From Pseudomonadota bacterium (lineage in GTDB: Bacteria; Pseudomonadota; Alphaproteobacteria; Rhizobiales; Xanthobacteraceae), in assembly GCA_023386885.1 (NCBI GenBank), contig JAEWIX010000012.1, forward strand, positions 41,351-105,350: DNA of 64,000 nucleotides, given 5' to 3'. Below, piece after piece: positions 33,275 to 43,810 of the stretch; positions within the stretch are counted from its first letter, which is position 1, and each line of letters starts with the position of its first letter. A program made the position numbers and the translations under genes. The notes under the pieces were generated by a model. It had not been told where the DNA came from and did no database searches. It saw nothing but the letters and a program-made list of their open reading frames with translations.

Positions 33275-33517
33275 TTACCTGCGATCAGGTGCGCGCGGCA
33301 GCATCTGCTTGACTTCTACGGCGATCCGGTTGCGGTCCACCATGACCACGCCGCTTGCGATCGGCAGGTTGTTGGCCAATATCTTGACCTCGTCCTGCTC
33401 GGTGGCATCAAGCTCGATGATGGCGCCGCGGCTCAGCCGCATCACCTGATGGATCGGCATTGACGTCGTCCCCAGAACGACCATCAGATCAACGCTGACT
33501 TTTTCGAGAGTTGGCAC
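33275..33517 (-). CDS. fliN: FliN/SpoA-domain protein (orphan flagellar motor-switch type)
   Basis: An 80-residue SpoA-domain protein: VDLMVVLGTTSMPIHQVMRL, SRGAIIELDATEQDEVKILA and NNLPIASGVVMVDRNRIAVE (pieces of one domain) are the FliN C-ring fold. It is shorter than classic FliN because it lacks the N-terminal part. GTG 33517, giving MPTLEKVSVDL, is the likely start; longer frames upstream to 33580 are unlike FliN. No other flagellar genes are nearby and it is divergent from lipB, with 62 bases between starts. Confidence 0.8.
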   Translation of the reverse strand: MPTLEKVSVDLMVVLGTTSMPIHQVMRLSRGAIIELDATEQDEVKILANNLPIASGVVMVDRNRIAVEVKQMLPRAPDRR

Positions 33518-33579
33518 CGGAACCCACGCCCACCACATGCAGAATGACTGCCGCCATCCCACCATTTTATGGTTAGCCA

Positions 33580-34305
33580 ATGGTTAACAGCCGTGACGAT
33601 CTCGATCTGATGCCGTTTTTCGGCGCCGGCACGGAACCGGTGGAATGGCGAATCGCCGTCGCGCCAGTGTCCTACCCCGATGCCGTCGCCGAGATGGAAA
33701 CCCGGGCTGCCGCGATTGCCACCGGCGAGGCACCGGAACTGGTCTGGCTGCTGGAACACCCACCGCTCTACACGTCCGGCACCAGCGGTCACGACACCGA
33801 CCTGCTGGACGCCCGATTCCCGCTGTTCCAGACCGGGCGCGGCGGCCAACTGACCTATCACGGGCCGGGCCAACGGGTGGCCTACCTGATGCTTGACCTC
33901 AAGCACCGCCGGCCCGATGTGCGGGCCTACGTCGCGACCCTTGAGGCGCTGATCATCCGGACACTCGCCGCCTTCAACGTGAAGGGCGAACGGCGCGAGG
34001 ATCGCGTCGGCGTCTGGGTGGCGCGGCCGGACAAGGGCCCCGGCTTTGAGGACAAGATCGCCGCCATCGGCGTCCGGCTCAAACGCTGGGTGTCGCTGCA
34101 CGGCATCGCCATCAACGTCGAGCCGGATCTCAGCCACTTTAACGCCATCGTGCCCTGCGGCATCGCCGACCCGCGCTACGGCGTCACCAGCCTGATCGAT
34201 CTCGGCCATCTGGCGACGATGGAAGACGTCGACGTCGCGCTGTGGCAGGCGTTCGAGGAGTTGTTCGGGCCGGCAACGACCTGCGCCGCCGATCTGGTCG
34301 GATAA
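33580..34305 (+). CDS. lipB: Octanoyl-[acyl-carrier-protein]:protein octanoyltransferase LipB
   Basis: A 241-residue cytosolic enzyme moving octanoyl from ACP to lipoyl domains, the first step of lipoate synthesis. Hallmarks are WLLEHPPLYTSGTS, GRGGQLTYHGPGQRVAYLML, KIAAIGVRLKRWVSLHGIAI and FNAIVPCGI with the conserved Lys and Cys residues of the active site. Length is normal. No ribosome site is clear before ATG 33580; a second in-frame ATG at 33610 is possible. Confidence 0.96.
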   Translation: MVNSRDDLDLMPFFGAGTEPVEWRIAVAPVSYPDAVAEMETRAAAIATGEAPELVWLLEHPPLYTSGTSGHDTDLLDARFPLFQTGRGGQLTYHGPGQRVAYLMLDLKHRRPDVRAYVATLEALIIRTLAAFNVKGERREDRVGVWVARPDKGPGFEDKIAAIGVRLKRWVSLHGIAINVEPDLSHFNAIVPCGIADPRYGVTSLIDLGHLATMEDVDVALWQAFEELFGPATTCAADLVG

Positions 34306-34337
34306 ATTCGCAATCCCAATAGCTTGATAGATAAACC

Positions 34338-34631
34338 TTAGAGCGTCGGAAGAAGCGAAAAATGCTCGCCCGCCGCTCGCAGATTCAGCATGCCGTCGCC
34401 TGCGGGGCTCGCATCGACCGTGTTCACCTGTGCCGACGACGGGCCGCGACGGCAGGCCGTGAGCATATCCGCGACCACACTCTCGGCTCCAGCGAACACC
34501 GCTTCGACGGAGCCGTCGCGGCGATTACGCACCCAGCCCTCAAGGTTCCGACGCCGCGCCTCGTCCGCCGTCCACGCCCGATAGCCGACGCCCTGCACCC
34601 GCCCGCGAATCGAAACCTGGGTCACCGCCAT
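34338..34631 (-). CDS. acyP: Acylphosphatase
   Basis: A 97-residue acylphosphatase, hydrolysing carboxyl-phosphate bonds. Catalytic Arg18 in GRVQGVGYRAW and Asn36 in GWVRNRRDGSVEA are present. It is the last gene of a three-gene minus-strand set with pccA and the oxaloacetate-decarboxylase-like gene (17 bases upstream). Confidence 0.92.
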   Translation of the reverse strand: MAVTQVSIRGRVQGVGYRAWTADEARRRNLEGWVRNRRDGSVEAVFAGAESVVADMLTACRRGPSSAQVNTVDASPAGDGMLNLRAAGEHFSLLPTL

Positions 34632-34648
34632 CTCAATTCAACCCGATG

Positions 34649-35512
34649 TCACTTCAATCCGAGAAAGTCCGCCGCCCGTTGCGCGAAATTTCCGGACCGG
34701 CTGACGCGTCCCATCAGATCGGACGACGCAATGTTTCTCAATTGCTTAGGCGGAGTACCCTCGTAGATCGCCTGAAGCGTCTCATGGATCGCCTGAACGG
34801 CGGCAGCGATCGGCGCATGTCCTTGCACCGCAATCCTGACCCGCTGGCTGCCGAGATAATCGCTGTCGCTGATCTCGTCGCCCGGACTGCCGAGCACGAT
34901 CGGCAGCCGGGTCGCGGCCACGATGGCTTCGAGATCGGCGCGGGTCTTGATGCCGGTGAAGAACAGTGCATCGACGCCGGTAGCCTCGTAGGCGTGCGCG
35001 CGAGCTATGGCATCCGCGACCGAGGTGATGCCGGCGGCGCCGGTGCGGCCGATCACGACCAGCGACGGATCGCGGCGGGCCTCCAGCGCGGCCTTCATCT
35101 TGCCGACGCCCTCTTCCAGCGAAATGACTTGCGGCTTGGCCTGCCCGAACGCCTGCGGCAACAGCGTGTCCTCGATCGTCAGCCCCGCCGCGCCGGCGCC
35201 GTCCAGTTCCTCGACGGTGCGCCGCACGTTAAGCGCGTTGCCATAGCCGTGGTCGGCATCGATCAGCACCGGCAATGAGGCGGCGCGCGACATCCGCCGG
35301 ACCTGCTCAGCCAATTCGGTCAGCGTGATCAGGGTCAGGTCGGGATCGCCCAGCACCGCCAGCGACGCCACCGAGCCGCCCAGCATACCGACCTCGAAGC
35401 CAATGTCCTCGGCAATGCGGATCGAGAGCGCGTCATGCACCGACGCCGGGCGGATGCAGCGGTCACCCGACAGGATCGCCCGCAGGGCCTCGCGCCGGGT
35501 TCGCCACGCCAT
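34649..35512 (-). CDS. Oxaloacetate decarboxylase-like protein (isocitrate lyase/PEP mutase family)
   Basis: A 287-residue TIM-barrel protein close in motif to Pseudomonas PA4872, a Mg2+-dependent oxaloacetate decarboxylase: GMLGGSVASLAVLGDPDL, DADHGYGNALNVRRTVEEL, and LTIEDTLLPQAFGQ. Family metal ligands are in IDADHGYGN and IEDT. 2-Methylisocitrate lyase activity is less likely since its KKCGH loop motif is absent. It lies nine bases after pccA and 17 before acyP, so it likely acts alongside propionyl-CoA metabolism. Confidence 0.87.
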   Translation of the reverse strand: MAWRTRREALRAILSGDRCIRPASVHDALSIRIAEDIGFEVGMLGGSVASLAVLGDPDLTLITLTELAEQVRRMSRAASLPVLIDADHGYGNALNVRRTVEELDGAGAAGLTIEDTLLPQAFGQAKPQVISLEEGVGKMKAALEARRDPSLVVIGRTGAAGITSVADAIARAHAYEATGVDALFFTGIKTRADLEAIVAATRLPIVLGSPGDEISDSDYLGSQRVRIAVQGHAPIAAAVQAIHETLQAIYEGTPPKQLRNIASSDLMGRVSRSGNFAQRAADFLGLK

Positions 35513-35521
35513 GATCCAACC

Positions 35522-37540
<2,019 letters not shown>

Positions 37541-37691
37541 GCGCTGTTATTGCAACCTGGACAGTGAATTTACAACCTGGAGGATACATCTCCGGCCGAG
37601 ACGCAATCTGACACGGCAAAGCCGCTGTAACAATTCTGTTGCAGCGGGAATTTACACCGAGGCCATCGCCCACGCTTCATGAGGGATTCCG

Positions 37692-39536
37692 ATGCGCCCC
37701 GCAACCCTACTGCTGACGGCCAGCCTGACCGCCCTGACCGCATTCAGCGCCGCCGCCCAAACCGACCGTCCCCACAACCTCATCCTGTTCATTCCCGACG
37801 GGATGCGTGCGCTGAAGGTGACACCGGAGACCGCGCCGGCGATGGCCGCCGTGCGCGACAAGGGCGTCAACTTCAAGAACCCGCATTCGCTGTTTCCGAC
37901 CTTCACCATGGCCAACAGTTCGGCGATGGCGACCGGGCATTACCTCGGTGACACGTCGACATTCAGCAACACGATCTTCGCCGGCTACACCGTTGAGCCC
38001 GCCGGCCATACCGTGACCCCGTTCATCGAGAACGATCTGGTGATCGGCGACATCGACGAACATTTCGGCGGCAACTACCTCAACGAAGAAGTGCTGCTGC
38101 AACTCGCCCGCGCCAAGGGCTACAGCACCGCCGCCATCGGCAAGGTCGGCCCGACCCTGATCTTCGATCATACCGATCGCGCCACGAGCAACGGCCAGCA
38201 TTCGATCGTCATTGACGACTCCACCGGCGGCCCCAAGGGCGTGCCGTTGTCGGAGGACGCCAAGGCTGCGATCGCCAAGGCCGGGCTTCCGCTCGCGACA
38301 CCGTCGCGCGGCGATAACGGCAAGGCCGGCTCCGCCACGACGCCCGGCACCACAGTCGCCAACGTCGCGCAGCAGGCTTACTTCGCCGATGTCGCGACCA
38401 AGGCGGTGCTGCCGATGTTCAAGGACCGCAACAAGCCGTTCGTGCTGGTGTTCTGGTCGCGCGATCCCGACGGCAGCCAGCACAATACCGGCGACAGCCT
38501 CAACCAGATCGTCCCCGGCATCAACGGGCCGACATCGCTCGCCGGCATCAGGAATGCCGACGACAATCTCGCTCAACTGCGCAAGGCGCTCGACGATCTC
38601 GGGCTCGCTGCCACCACCAACATCATGATCGCCGCCGACCACGGCTTCTCGACCATCTCGAAGGAAAGCAAGACCAGTCCTTCGATCAAAGGCAGCTATC
38701 CCGACACGCCCGCCGGTTTTCTGCCGATGGGCTTCCTCGCCATCGATCTGTCGAAGGCGCTGAAGCTGCCGCTGCACGACCCCAACAACAAGAACGCGCC
38801 TGTCGGCGACAATGCCTATCCGAAAGCCGGCAACGGCCTGATCGGCAAAAATCCCCAAAAACCGGATGTCGTCGTCGCCACCAACGGTGGCTCTGACCTG
38901 ATCTACATTCCGAGCAAGGAGCGCAAGCTGACACGGCAAGTGATCGCCGCGCTGATGGAGCAGGATTACGTCAGCGGCCTGTTCGTCGATGACGATCTCG
39001 GCAACTTCCCCGGCACGCTACCGATGTCCACCATCGCGCTGAAGGGTTCGTCGAAGCTCCCGCGCCCCACCATCGTCGTCAACTTCCGCTCCTACGCGGC
39101 GGGCTGCGACGAGCCGACCGTGTGTTCGGTGGAAGTCGCCGACACCGTGTTGCGGCAAGGCCAGGGCATGCACGGCAGCTTCGGCCGCGGCGATACCATG
39201 AACTTCATGGCGGCGATCGGGCCGGATTTCAAAGCCGGATTCGTCAATCCCCTGCCCGTCAGCAACGCCGACATCGGCATGACGGCGGCGAAGCTGCTGG
39301 GCCTCTCGGCAAAGCACAAGGGCCGCCTGATCGGCCGCGTGATGACGGAAGCGATGCCGAACGGTGCGACACCTCTCGCCTATAGCGGCAGCATCAGTTC
39401 GAAGCCCTATGCCAACGGGCTGAAGACGGTGCTGCAATTCCAGCGTGTCGGCGCACAGCGCTATTTCGACGCCGCCGGCTTTCCGGGCCGCACCGTCGGG
39501 CTGGATACCGGACAACAAAAAACGGCGGGGCGCTGA
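37692..39536 (+). CDS. Exported alkaline phosphatase/phosphodiesterase-family protein
   Basis: A 614-residue exported hydrolase of the nucleotide pyrophosphatase/phosphodiesterase type (PF01663). Signal peptide (residues 1-24) then ILFIPDGMR (first metal Asp), FPTFTMANSSAMATGH (nucleophile Thr region), a FWSRDPDGSQHNTGD block and IAADHGFSTISKE (metal Asp-His). Two zinc ions should be bound. Substrate unknown. The stop codon lies inside the loop of a hairpin that ends the convergent gene. GAGGG precedes the ATG by about six bases. Confidence 0.88.
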   Translation: MRPATLLLTASLTALTAFSAAAQTDRPHNLILFIPDGMRALKVTPETAPAMAAVRDKGVNFKNPHSLFPTFTMANSSAMATGHYLGDTSTFSNTIFAGYTVEPAGHTVTPFIENDLVIGDIDEHFGGNYLNEEVLLQLARAKGYSTAAIGKVGPTLIFDHTDRATSNGQHSIVIDDSTGGPKGVPLSEDAKAAIAKAGLPLATPSRGDNGKAGSATTPGTTVANVAQQAYFADVATKAVLPMFKDRNKPFVLVFWSRDPDGSQHNTGDSLNQIVPGINGPTSLAGIRNADDNLAQLRKALDDLGLAATTNIMIAADHGFSTISKESKTSPSIKGSYPDTPAGFLPMGFLAIDLSKALKLPLHDPNNKNAPVGDNAYPKAGNGLIGKNPQKPDVVVATNGGSDLIYIPSKERKLTRQVIAALMEQDYVSGLFVDDDLGNFPGTLPMSTIALKGSSKLPRPTIVVNFRSYAAGCDEPTVCSVEVADTVLRQGQGMHGSFGRGDTMNFMAAIGPDFKAGFVNPLPVSNADIGMTAAKLLGLSAKHKGRLIGRVMTEAMPNGATPLAYSGSISSKPYANGLKTVLQFQRVGAQRYFDAAGFPGRTVGLDTGQQKTAGR

Positions 39537-39546
39537 CCCCGCCGTT
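39521..39546 (-). terminator. Minus-strand terminator inside the phosphodiesterase 3' end
   Basis: AACGGCGGGG-CGCTGA-CCCCGCCGTT. On the minus strand the stem is followed by TTTTTTGTTG, a proper rho-independent terminator for the 39568-40155 gene. The loop contains the stop codon of the plus-strand phosphodiesterase gene. Confidence 0.85.
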
Positions 39547-39567
39547 CAAAACCTTCAACCCACCGGA

Positions 39568-40155
39568 TTACATGCCGAGATCGAGCATGCCGGGTAACTG
39601 CTGCACCATCGGCAAGGTCGCAGCGCCTACCAGCATGGCGGCGAGCGTCATCAGCGCGCGATTGTAGCGGCGCTTGCCGCGCATCTGGCTGGAGATCCAT
39701 TCCAGCACCTCGAGGTTGACACCAACAGCCTTGGTCGGGGCCCAGCTTTCAATCGCGGTATTCGGCGAAAGCGCGATGGCGCGCGGCGGCACCGGCAGAC
39801 CGGATGCCGACGCCGCGTGATGAACCACCGCCTTGGCCAGAAGATCATCGAACAGGCCCTGATCGAGGCGATCCGCGCTGGCGTCGTTGATTTCGAACAG
39901 CCTCTCCGCTTCGGCGCGGCTCACCGGCACGTCATCGACCGCGCTCGCGGTGAGGATGCGCACGCACCAATCGACGTCCTGGGTATCGAGCGCGCGGGAG
40001 AAATGCACCCGGCCCCGGGTCGTCGGCCCCTCACCGGTGATAACACCATCCCGCACCATCGCGAGCGCCGAAACGGCGGCTTCGCGGCTGACGATGCCGG
40101 AGATGTCGATCGAACCCGAGGGGTGGGTGGAAATAGCGTTGGCGGCGGAAGACAT
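39568..40155 (-). CDS. Conserved protein of unknown function, tail-anchored
   Basis: A 195-residue protein. An N-terminal region (IDISGIVSREAAVSALAMVR, DGVITGEGPT) is followed by a middle with DVPVSRAEAERLFEINDASA, RLDQGLFDDLLAKAVVHHAA, and a single hydrophobic segment near the C-terminus (ALMTLAAMLVGAATLPMV), suggesting a tail-anchored inner-membrane protein. I do not recognise a named family. It has its own terminator downstream. Confidence 0.75.
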   Translation of the reverse strand: MSSAANAISTHPSGSIDISGIVSREAAVSALAMVRDGVITGEGPTTRGRVHFSRALDTQDVDWCVRILTASAVDDVPVSRAEAERLFEINDASADRLDQGLFDDLLAKAVVHHAASASGLPVPPRAIALSPNTAIESWAPTKAVGVNLEVLEWISSQMRGKRRYNRALMTLAAMLVGAATLPMVQQLPGMLDLGM

Positions 40156-40524
40156 GGCGTTTCTCGTTTCTTGGTCAGGTCAGCAATTCCACGCGGGCGT
40201 GAATCGTTCGTTAAATCCGACAATCCGTCGTGGCGCTTTTGAATTTACCTAATCGATGGTTTGTCGCCGTGACGTGGATCACGGTTCAAAGCCATCGCAA
40301 TCCCTTCCGGCGCGCGTGGGGCGGCGTCGCGGCATTATCGGGGCAAGATGCGGCAGATCGCCGTAGGTGTTAATTCGGCCTCGGACGCGCCCACCAAAAC
40401 GAAGCTGCTACCGATTGCGCTACAGGGAGAAGGATATTGTCCTTTTTCATAAGCGGTTCCGTTCCACGACCGCGCGCCCTATAGTCAAGGTATCCACGAA
40501 CAACCGATACACGAGGACGTGACA
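40156..40524. other. Intergenic region upstream of the peroxiredoxin gene
   Basis: About 370 bases between divergent genes. The stretch 40407-40429, read on minus, resembles a tRNA D-arm (TGTAGCGCAATCGGTAGC) but no complete cloverleaf can be folded. GAGGA at 40513-40517 is the peroxiredoxin ribosome site. No other element was seen. Confidence 0.4.
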
Positions 40525-41184
40525 ATGACTTTATCGATTGGCACCACCGCCCCGGATTTCGAAGCCGAGAGCACCGAAGGCCACATCAGCTTCCATAAGT
40601 GGCTTGGCGATAACTGGGGCCTGTTCTTCTCGCATCCGAAGGATTTCACGCCGGTCTGCACAACCGAACTCGGCGCGGTCGCCCGGCTCAAGCCGGAGTT
40701 CGACAAGCGCGGCGTCAAACTGATCGGCATCAGCGTCGACCCCACCGACAAGCACCACCTCTGGGCCAAGGATATCGAGGAAACGCAGGGCGTCGCGCCG
40801 AACTATCCGCTGATCGCCGACGTCGATTTCAAGGTCGCCAAGCTCTACGGCATGCTGCCGGCCAGCACCTCGGGCGACGTCAACACGCGCACGCCGGTCG
40901 ATAACCAGACCGTGCGCAACATCTTCGTCATCGGCCCGGACAAGCAGATCAAGCTCGTCTTCATCTATCCGATGAGCACCGGCCGCAACTGGCAGGAAGT
41001 ACTGCGCGCAATCGACTCGCTGCAGCTCACCGCCAAGCACGGCGTCTCGACGCCGTCGGACTGGAAGCAAGGCGATGACGTGTTCTTCTCGGCCGCCGTG
41101 CCGGAGGAAGAAGCCAAGAAGAAGTTTCCGAAGGGCTGGAAGTCGCCGAAGCCGTATTTCCGCATCGTCGAACAGCCGAAGTAA
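40525..41184 (+). CDS. 1-Cys peroxiredoxin (Prx6 type)
   Basis: A 219-residue thiol peroxidase. The peroxidatic Cys45 is in FSHPKDFTPVCTTELGAV, and this is the only cysteine in the protein, so it is the 1-Cys Prx6 class that reduces H2O2 and organic peroxides with an external thiol. The C-terminal extension (KKKFPKGWKSPKPYFRIVEQ) is typical. GAGGA lies seven bases before ATG 40525; a GTG at 40519 is in frame. Confidence 0.96.
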   Translation: MTLSIGTTAPDFEAESTEGHISFHKWLGDNWGLFFSHPKDFTPVCTTELGAVARLKPEFDKRGVKLIGISVDPTDKHHLWAKDIEETQGVAPNYPLIADVDFKVAKLYGMLPASTSGDVNTRTPVDNQTVRNIFVIGPDKQIKLVFIYPMSTGRNWQEVLRAIDSLQLTAKHGVSTPSDWKQGDDVFFSAAVPEEEAKKKFPKGWKSPKPYFRIVEQPK

Positions 41185-41203
41185 AAGACTCGGTATCGAT
41201 TTG

Positions 41204-41231
41204 AAAGGGGCGCTTCGGCGCCCCTTTTTTG
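41204..41231 (+). terminator. Rho-independent terminator after the peroxiredoxin gene
   Basis: AAAGGGGCGC-TTCG-GCGCCCCTTTTTT, a UUCG tetraloop hairpin with T6, 19 bases after the stop. Confidence 0.95.
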
Positions 41232-41332
41232 TGGCACGATGGATCGTGAACCTATGGGTGATCGATGTCCCGCCCCGGCGCACGATCTCATTTCCCGGAT
41301 CGATAGGACGATATGGACGTTAGGCCTGCTTG

Positions 41333-42796
41333 ATGGTTCGCAAAACAAGCCCTCCCTGCATCGTCTGGTTTAGAGACGACCTGCGGTTATCCGACCACCC
41401 TGCCCTGCATTTCGCGGCGTCCCGCGATGCGCCAGTCGTCTGCATCTACGTGCTAGACGAACACAGCGCCGCGCTCCGATCACCCCAGTGGCGACCGTTG
41501 GGCGGTGCTGCGCGTTGGTGGCTGGCGCAATCGCTTCGTGCGCTGCAAGCGGACATTGAAGCGCTGGGCGGGGTGCTCCTGCTGCGGCGAGGTGCGGCCG
41601 CGCAAGTGATTGCCGACCTGGCGCGCGAAACCGATGCCGATTGCGTCGCGTGGAACGACATCGCGATGGCACCACATCGCGCGATCAGCGACGATGTTGT
41701 CCGCGCACTGAACGATGTCGGCGTTGCCTCCCGTATTTCTTATGGCGATCTTCTGGCGGAGCCGACCACCATCCGCAACAAGCAAGGGCATGGCCTGCGC
41801 GTGTTCACGCCGTTCTGGAATCGCGTGCGCGGCGGTGGCGATCCACCAGCACCGTTGCCGCGGCCGAAACGATTACAACCCGTCACTGGCCTCACGAGTG
41901 ACGATCTCGCCCATTGGCAACTTGAGCCGCAGCATCCGGATTGGGCGGAGGGATTGCGTGCGACTTGGACTCCCGGCGAAACCGCGGCGCAAGCCCGCCT
42001 CGCCGATTTCCTAGACGAAGATATCGCCGGTTATGCCACCGGCCGCGACCGACCGGATCGGGATCGAACGTCGCACCTATCGCCGCATCTGCGGTTCGGT
42101 GAAATCAGCCCGCGACAGGTCTGGCACGCCGCGCGTTTCGCTGTCGATCGCAATCCGGGAAACGCCGGCGGCATTGAAAAATTTCTCAGCGAATTGGGCT
42201 GGCGCGAATTCTGTCGACATCTGCTGCACAATGTACCGGATATCGCAACGCGCAACCTTCAGCCTGCCTTCGATGCCTTTCCGTGGCGTCGCGATCAGGA
42301 TGCATTGCGAGCATGGCAACGCGGCCGAACCGGCTACCCCATCGTCGATGCAGGAATGCGCCAACTCTGGCAGACCGGCACCATGCACAACAGGGTACGC
42401 ATGGTGGTGGCGTCGTTCCTCGTCAAACATCTCTTACTCGACTGGCGCGACGGCGAGGCATGGTTCTGGGATACGCTGGTCGATGCCGATGCCGGCAGCA
42501 ATCCGGCCAACTGGCAATGGGTCGCGGGCTCGGGCGCCGATGCCGCGCCGTATTTCCGGATTTTCAACCCGATTCTTCAGGGCGAGAAATTCGATCCCGA
42601 CGGGGACTACGTTCGCCGCTGGGTTCCGGAACTCGCGCATCTGCCGGCGAAGCTCATCCATAAACCGTGGACCGCAACGCCCATTGAACTGGAAGGTGCC
42701 GGCGTCAGGCTGGGACAAACCTACCCCGAGCCGATTGTCGATCATGGACAGGCACGGCAGCGCGCGTTGGCCGCATATGCCAAGACTCGTGGCTAA
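41333..42796 (+). CDS. phrB: Deoxyribodipyrimidine photo-lyase (class I CPD type)
   Basis: A 487-residue flavoprotein that repairs cyclobutane dimers with blue light. The N-terminal antenna-type Rossmann domain starts IVWFRDDLRLSDHPAL; the FAD domain has SHLSPHLRFGEISPRQVW, WREFCRHLLHN, and the conserved active-site block TGTMHNRVRMVVASFLVKHL and NPANWQWVAGSGADAAPYFR. TAGG is about eight bases before ATG 41333; a TTG at 41330 is in frame. Confidence 0.96.
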   Translation: MVRKTSPPCIVWFRDDLRLSDHPALHFAASRDAPVVCIYVLDEHSAALRSPQWRPLGGAARWWLAQSLRALQADIEALGGVLLLRRGAAAQVIADLARETDADCVAWNDIAMAPHRAISDDVVRALNDVGVASRISYGDLLAEPTTIRNKQGHGLRVFTPFWNRVRGGGDPPAPLPRPKRLQPVTGLTSDDLAHWQLEPQHPDWAEGLRATWTPGETAAQARLADFLDEDIAGYATGRDRPDRDRTSHLSPHLRFGEISPRQVWHAARFAVDRNPGNAGGIEKFLSELGWREFCRHLLHNVPDIATRNLQPAFDAFPWRRDQDALRAWQRGRTGYPIVDAGMRQLWQTGTMHNRVRMVVASFLVKHLLLDWRDGEAWFWDTLVDADAGSNPANWQWVAGSGADAAPYFRIFNPILQGEKFDPDGDYVRRWVPELAHLPAKLIHKPWTATPIELEGAGVRLGQTYPEPIVDHGQARQRALAAYAKTRG

Positions 42797-42811
42797 GCAC
42801 GCGGCGCGAGG

Positions 42812-43708
42812 CTAGGCCCTGCGCGCGACCAGCCCCACCGCCGCCGCGCAGATCGCCATGCCGAGGATCGCCAGCGTATCCAGCCGTTCACCGAACAGCA
42901 CGTAGGCCATCAGCGCCGTCACCGCCGGCACCAGATAGAACAAACTCGCGACCTGGGCTGCGCCTTGCCGCTTGATCAGCCAGTACAGCACGGCGATCGA
43001 TCCGATCGACAACACGACCGCGAGCCAGAATAGCGACAGCACGAACTCCTGCGTCCATCGCACCTCGCCGGTCTCAAAGCACCAGGAGCCCAGCGCGAAG
43101 AACGCGGCGACGGCGATGTATTGAACGAGATTTCCGGTGCGCCAGTCGATGTTGTGGCAGAAGCGCTTCTGATACAGCGCGCCGAGCGTGATGCTGACCA
43201 GCGACACGCCGGAGGCGAACCAACCCCAGCCGACCTCGCCGCTCATCGGGCGTCCGTGCAGGATCATAACGACGCCGATCAACCCGAGCAGCAATCCGAT
43301 CCATTGCAGCCATGTCACGCGTTCGCCGAGCCAGCGATTGGCGATGGTCGACATCAGGATCGGCTGCAAACCGGGGATCAAGGCTGACAATCCCACCGGC
43401 ACCGAATGCGCGATGGCGATGGCGGTGCCGGCCAAATAGAATCCATGCACCAGAATGCCCGCGACCGCATTGTGGCCGACGCCCTTCCAATCCGGCCAGC
43501 GCGGCCGCCAGATCGCGACGATCACCGCCATCAGCGCCACGACGAGGATCATCCGCCACATCAGGTAGGTGAGCGGCTCGGCGCCGACCAGCGCATATTT
43601 CGTCGCGACAAAGCCGGTGCTCCACAGCACCACGAAGACGGCCGGCGCGGCCTGGGCCGCCATATGAGCCGGACTGGAAGCTGGGTTGGGGGCGATGTCA
43701 CGATTCAT
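42812..43708 (-). CDS. DMT-superfamily transporter with EamA domains
   Basis: A 298-residue inner-membrane protein with ten predicted helices arranged as two EamA repeats: VVLWSTGFVATKYALVGAEP, LTYLMWRMI in the first and YLVPAVTALMAYVLFGERLD in the second. Family members export amino acids or metabolites; substrate unknown. GGGCGG is just before the ATG. The divergent neighbour is the formaldehyde-detoxification dehydrogenase. Confidence 0.9.
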   Translation of the reverse strand: MNRDIAPNPASSPAHMAAQAAPAVFVVLWSTGFVATKYALVGAEPLTYLMWRMILVVALMAVIVAIWRPRWPDWKGVGHNAVAGILVHGFYLAGTAIAIAHSVPVGLSALIPGLQPILMSTIANRWLGERVTWLQWIGLLLGLIGVVMILHGRPMSGEVGWGWFASGVSLVSITLGALYQKRFCHNIDWRTGNLVQYIAVAAFFALGSWCFETGEVRWTQEFVLSLFWLAVVLSIGSIAVLYWLIKRQGAAQVASLFYLVPAVTALMAYVLFGERLDTLAILGMAICAAAVGLVARRA

Positions 43709-43810
43709 TTGCCGCCCTGAGTGCCCGAACTTATGCTAGGCGACAACGCAAGTTTGCGCGGGACGCTCGCGCAATTTCACATAACACCCCAGAGAGAACG
43801 GGAATTCATC

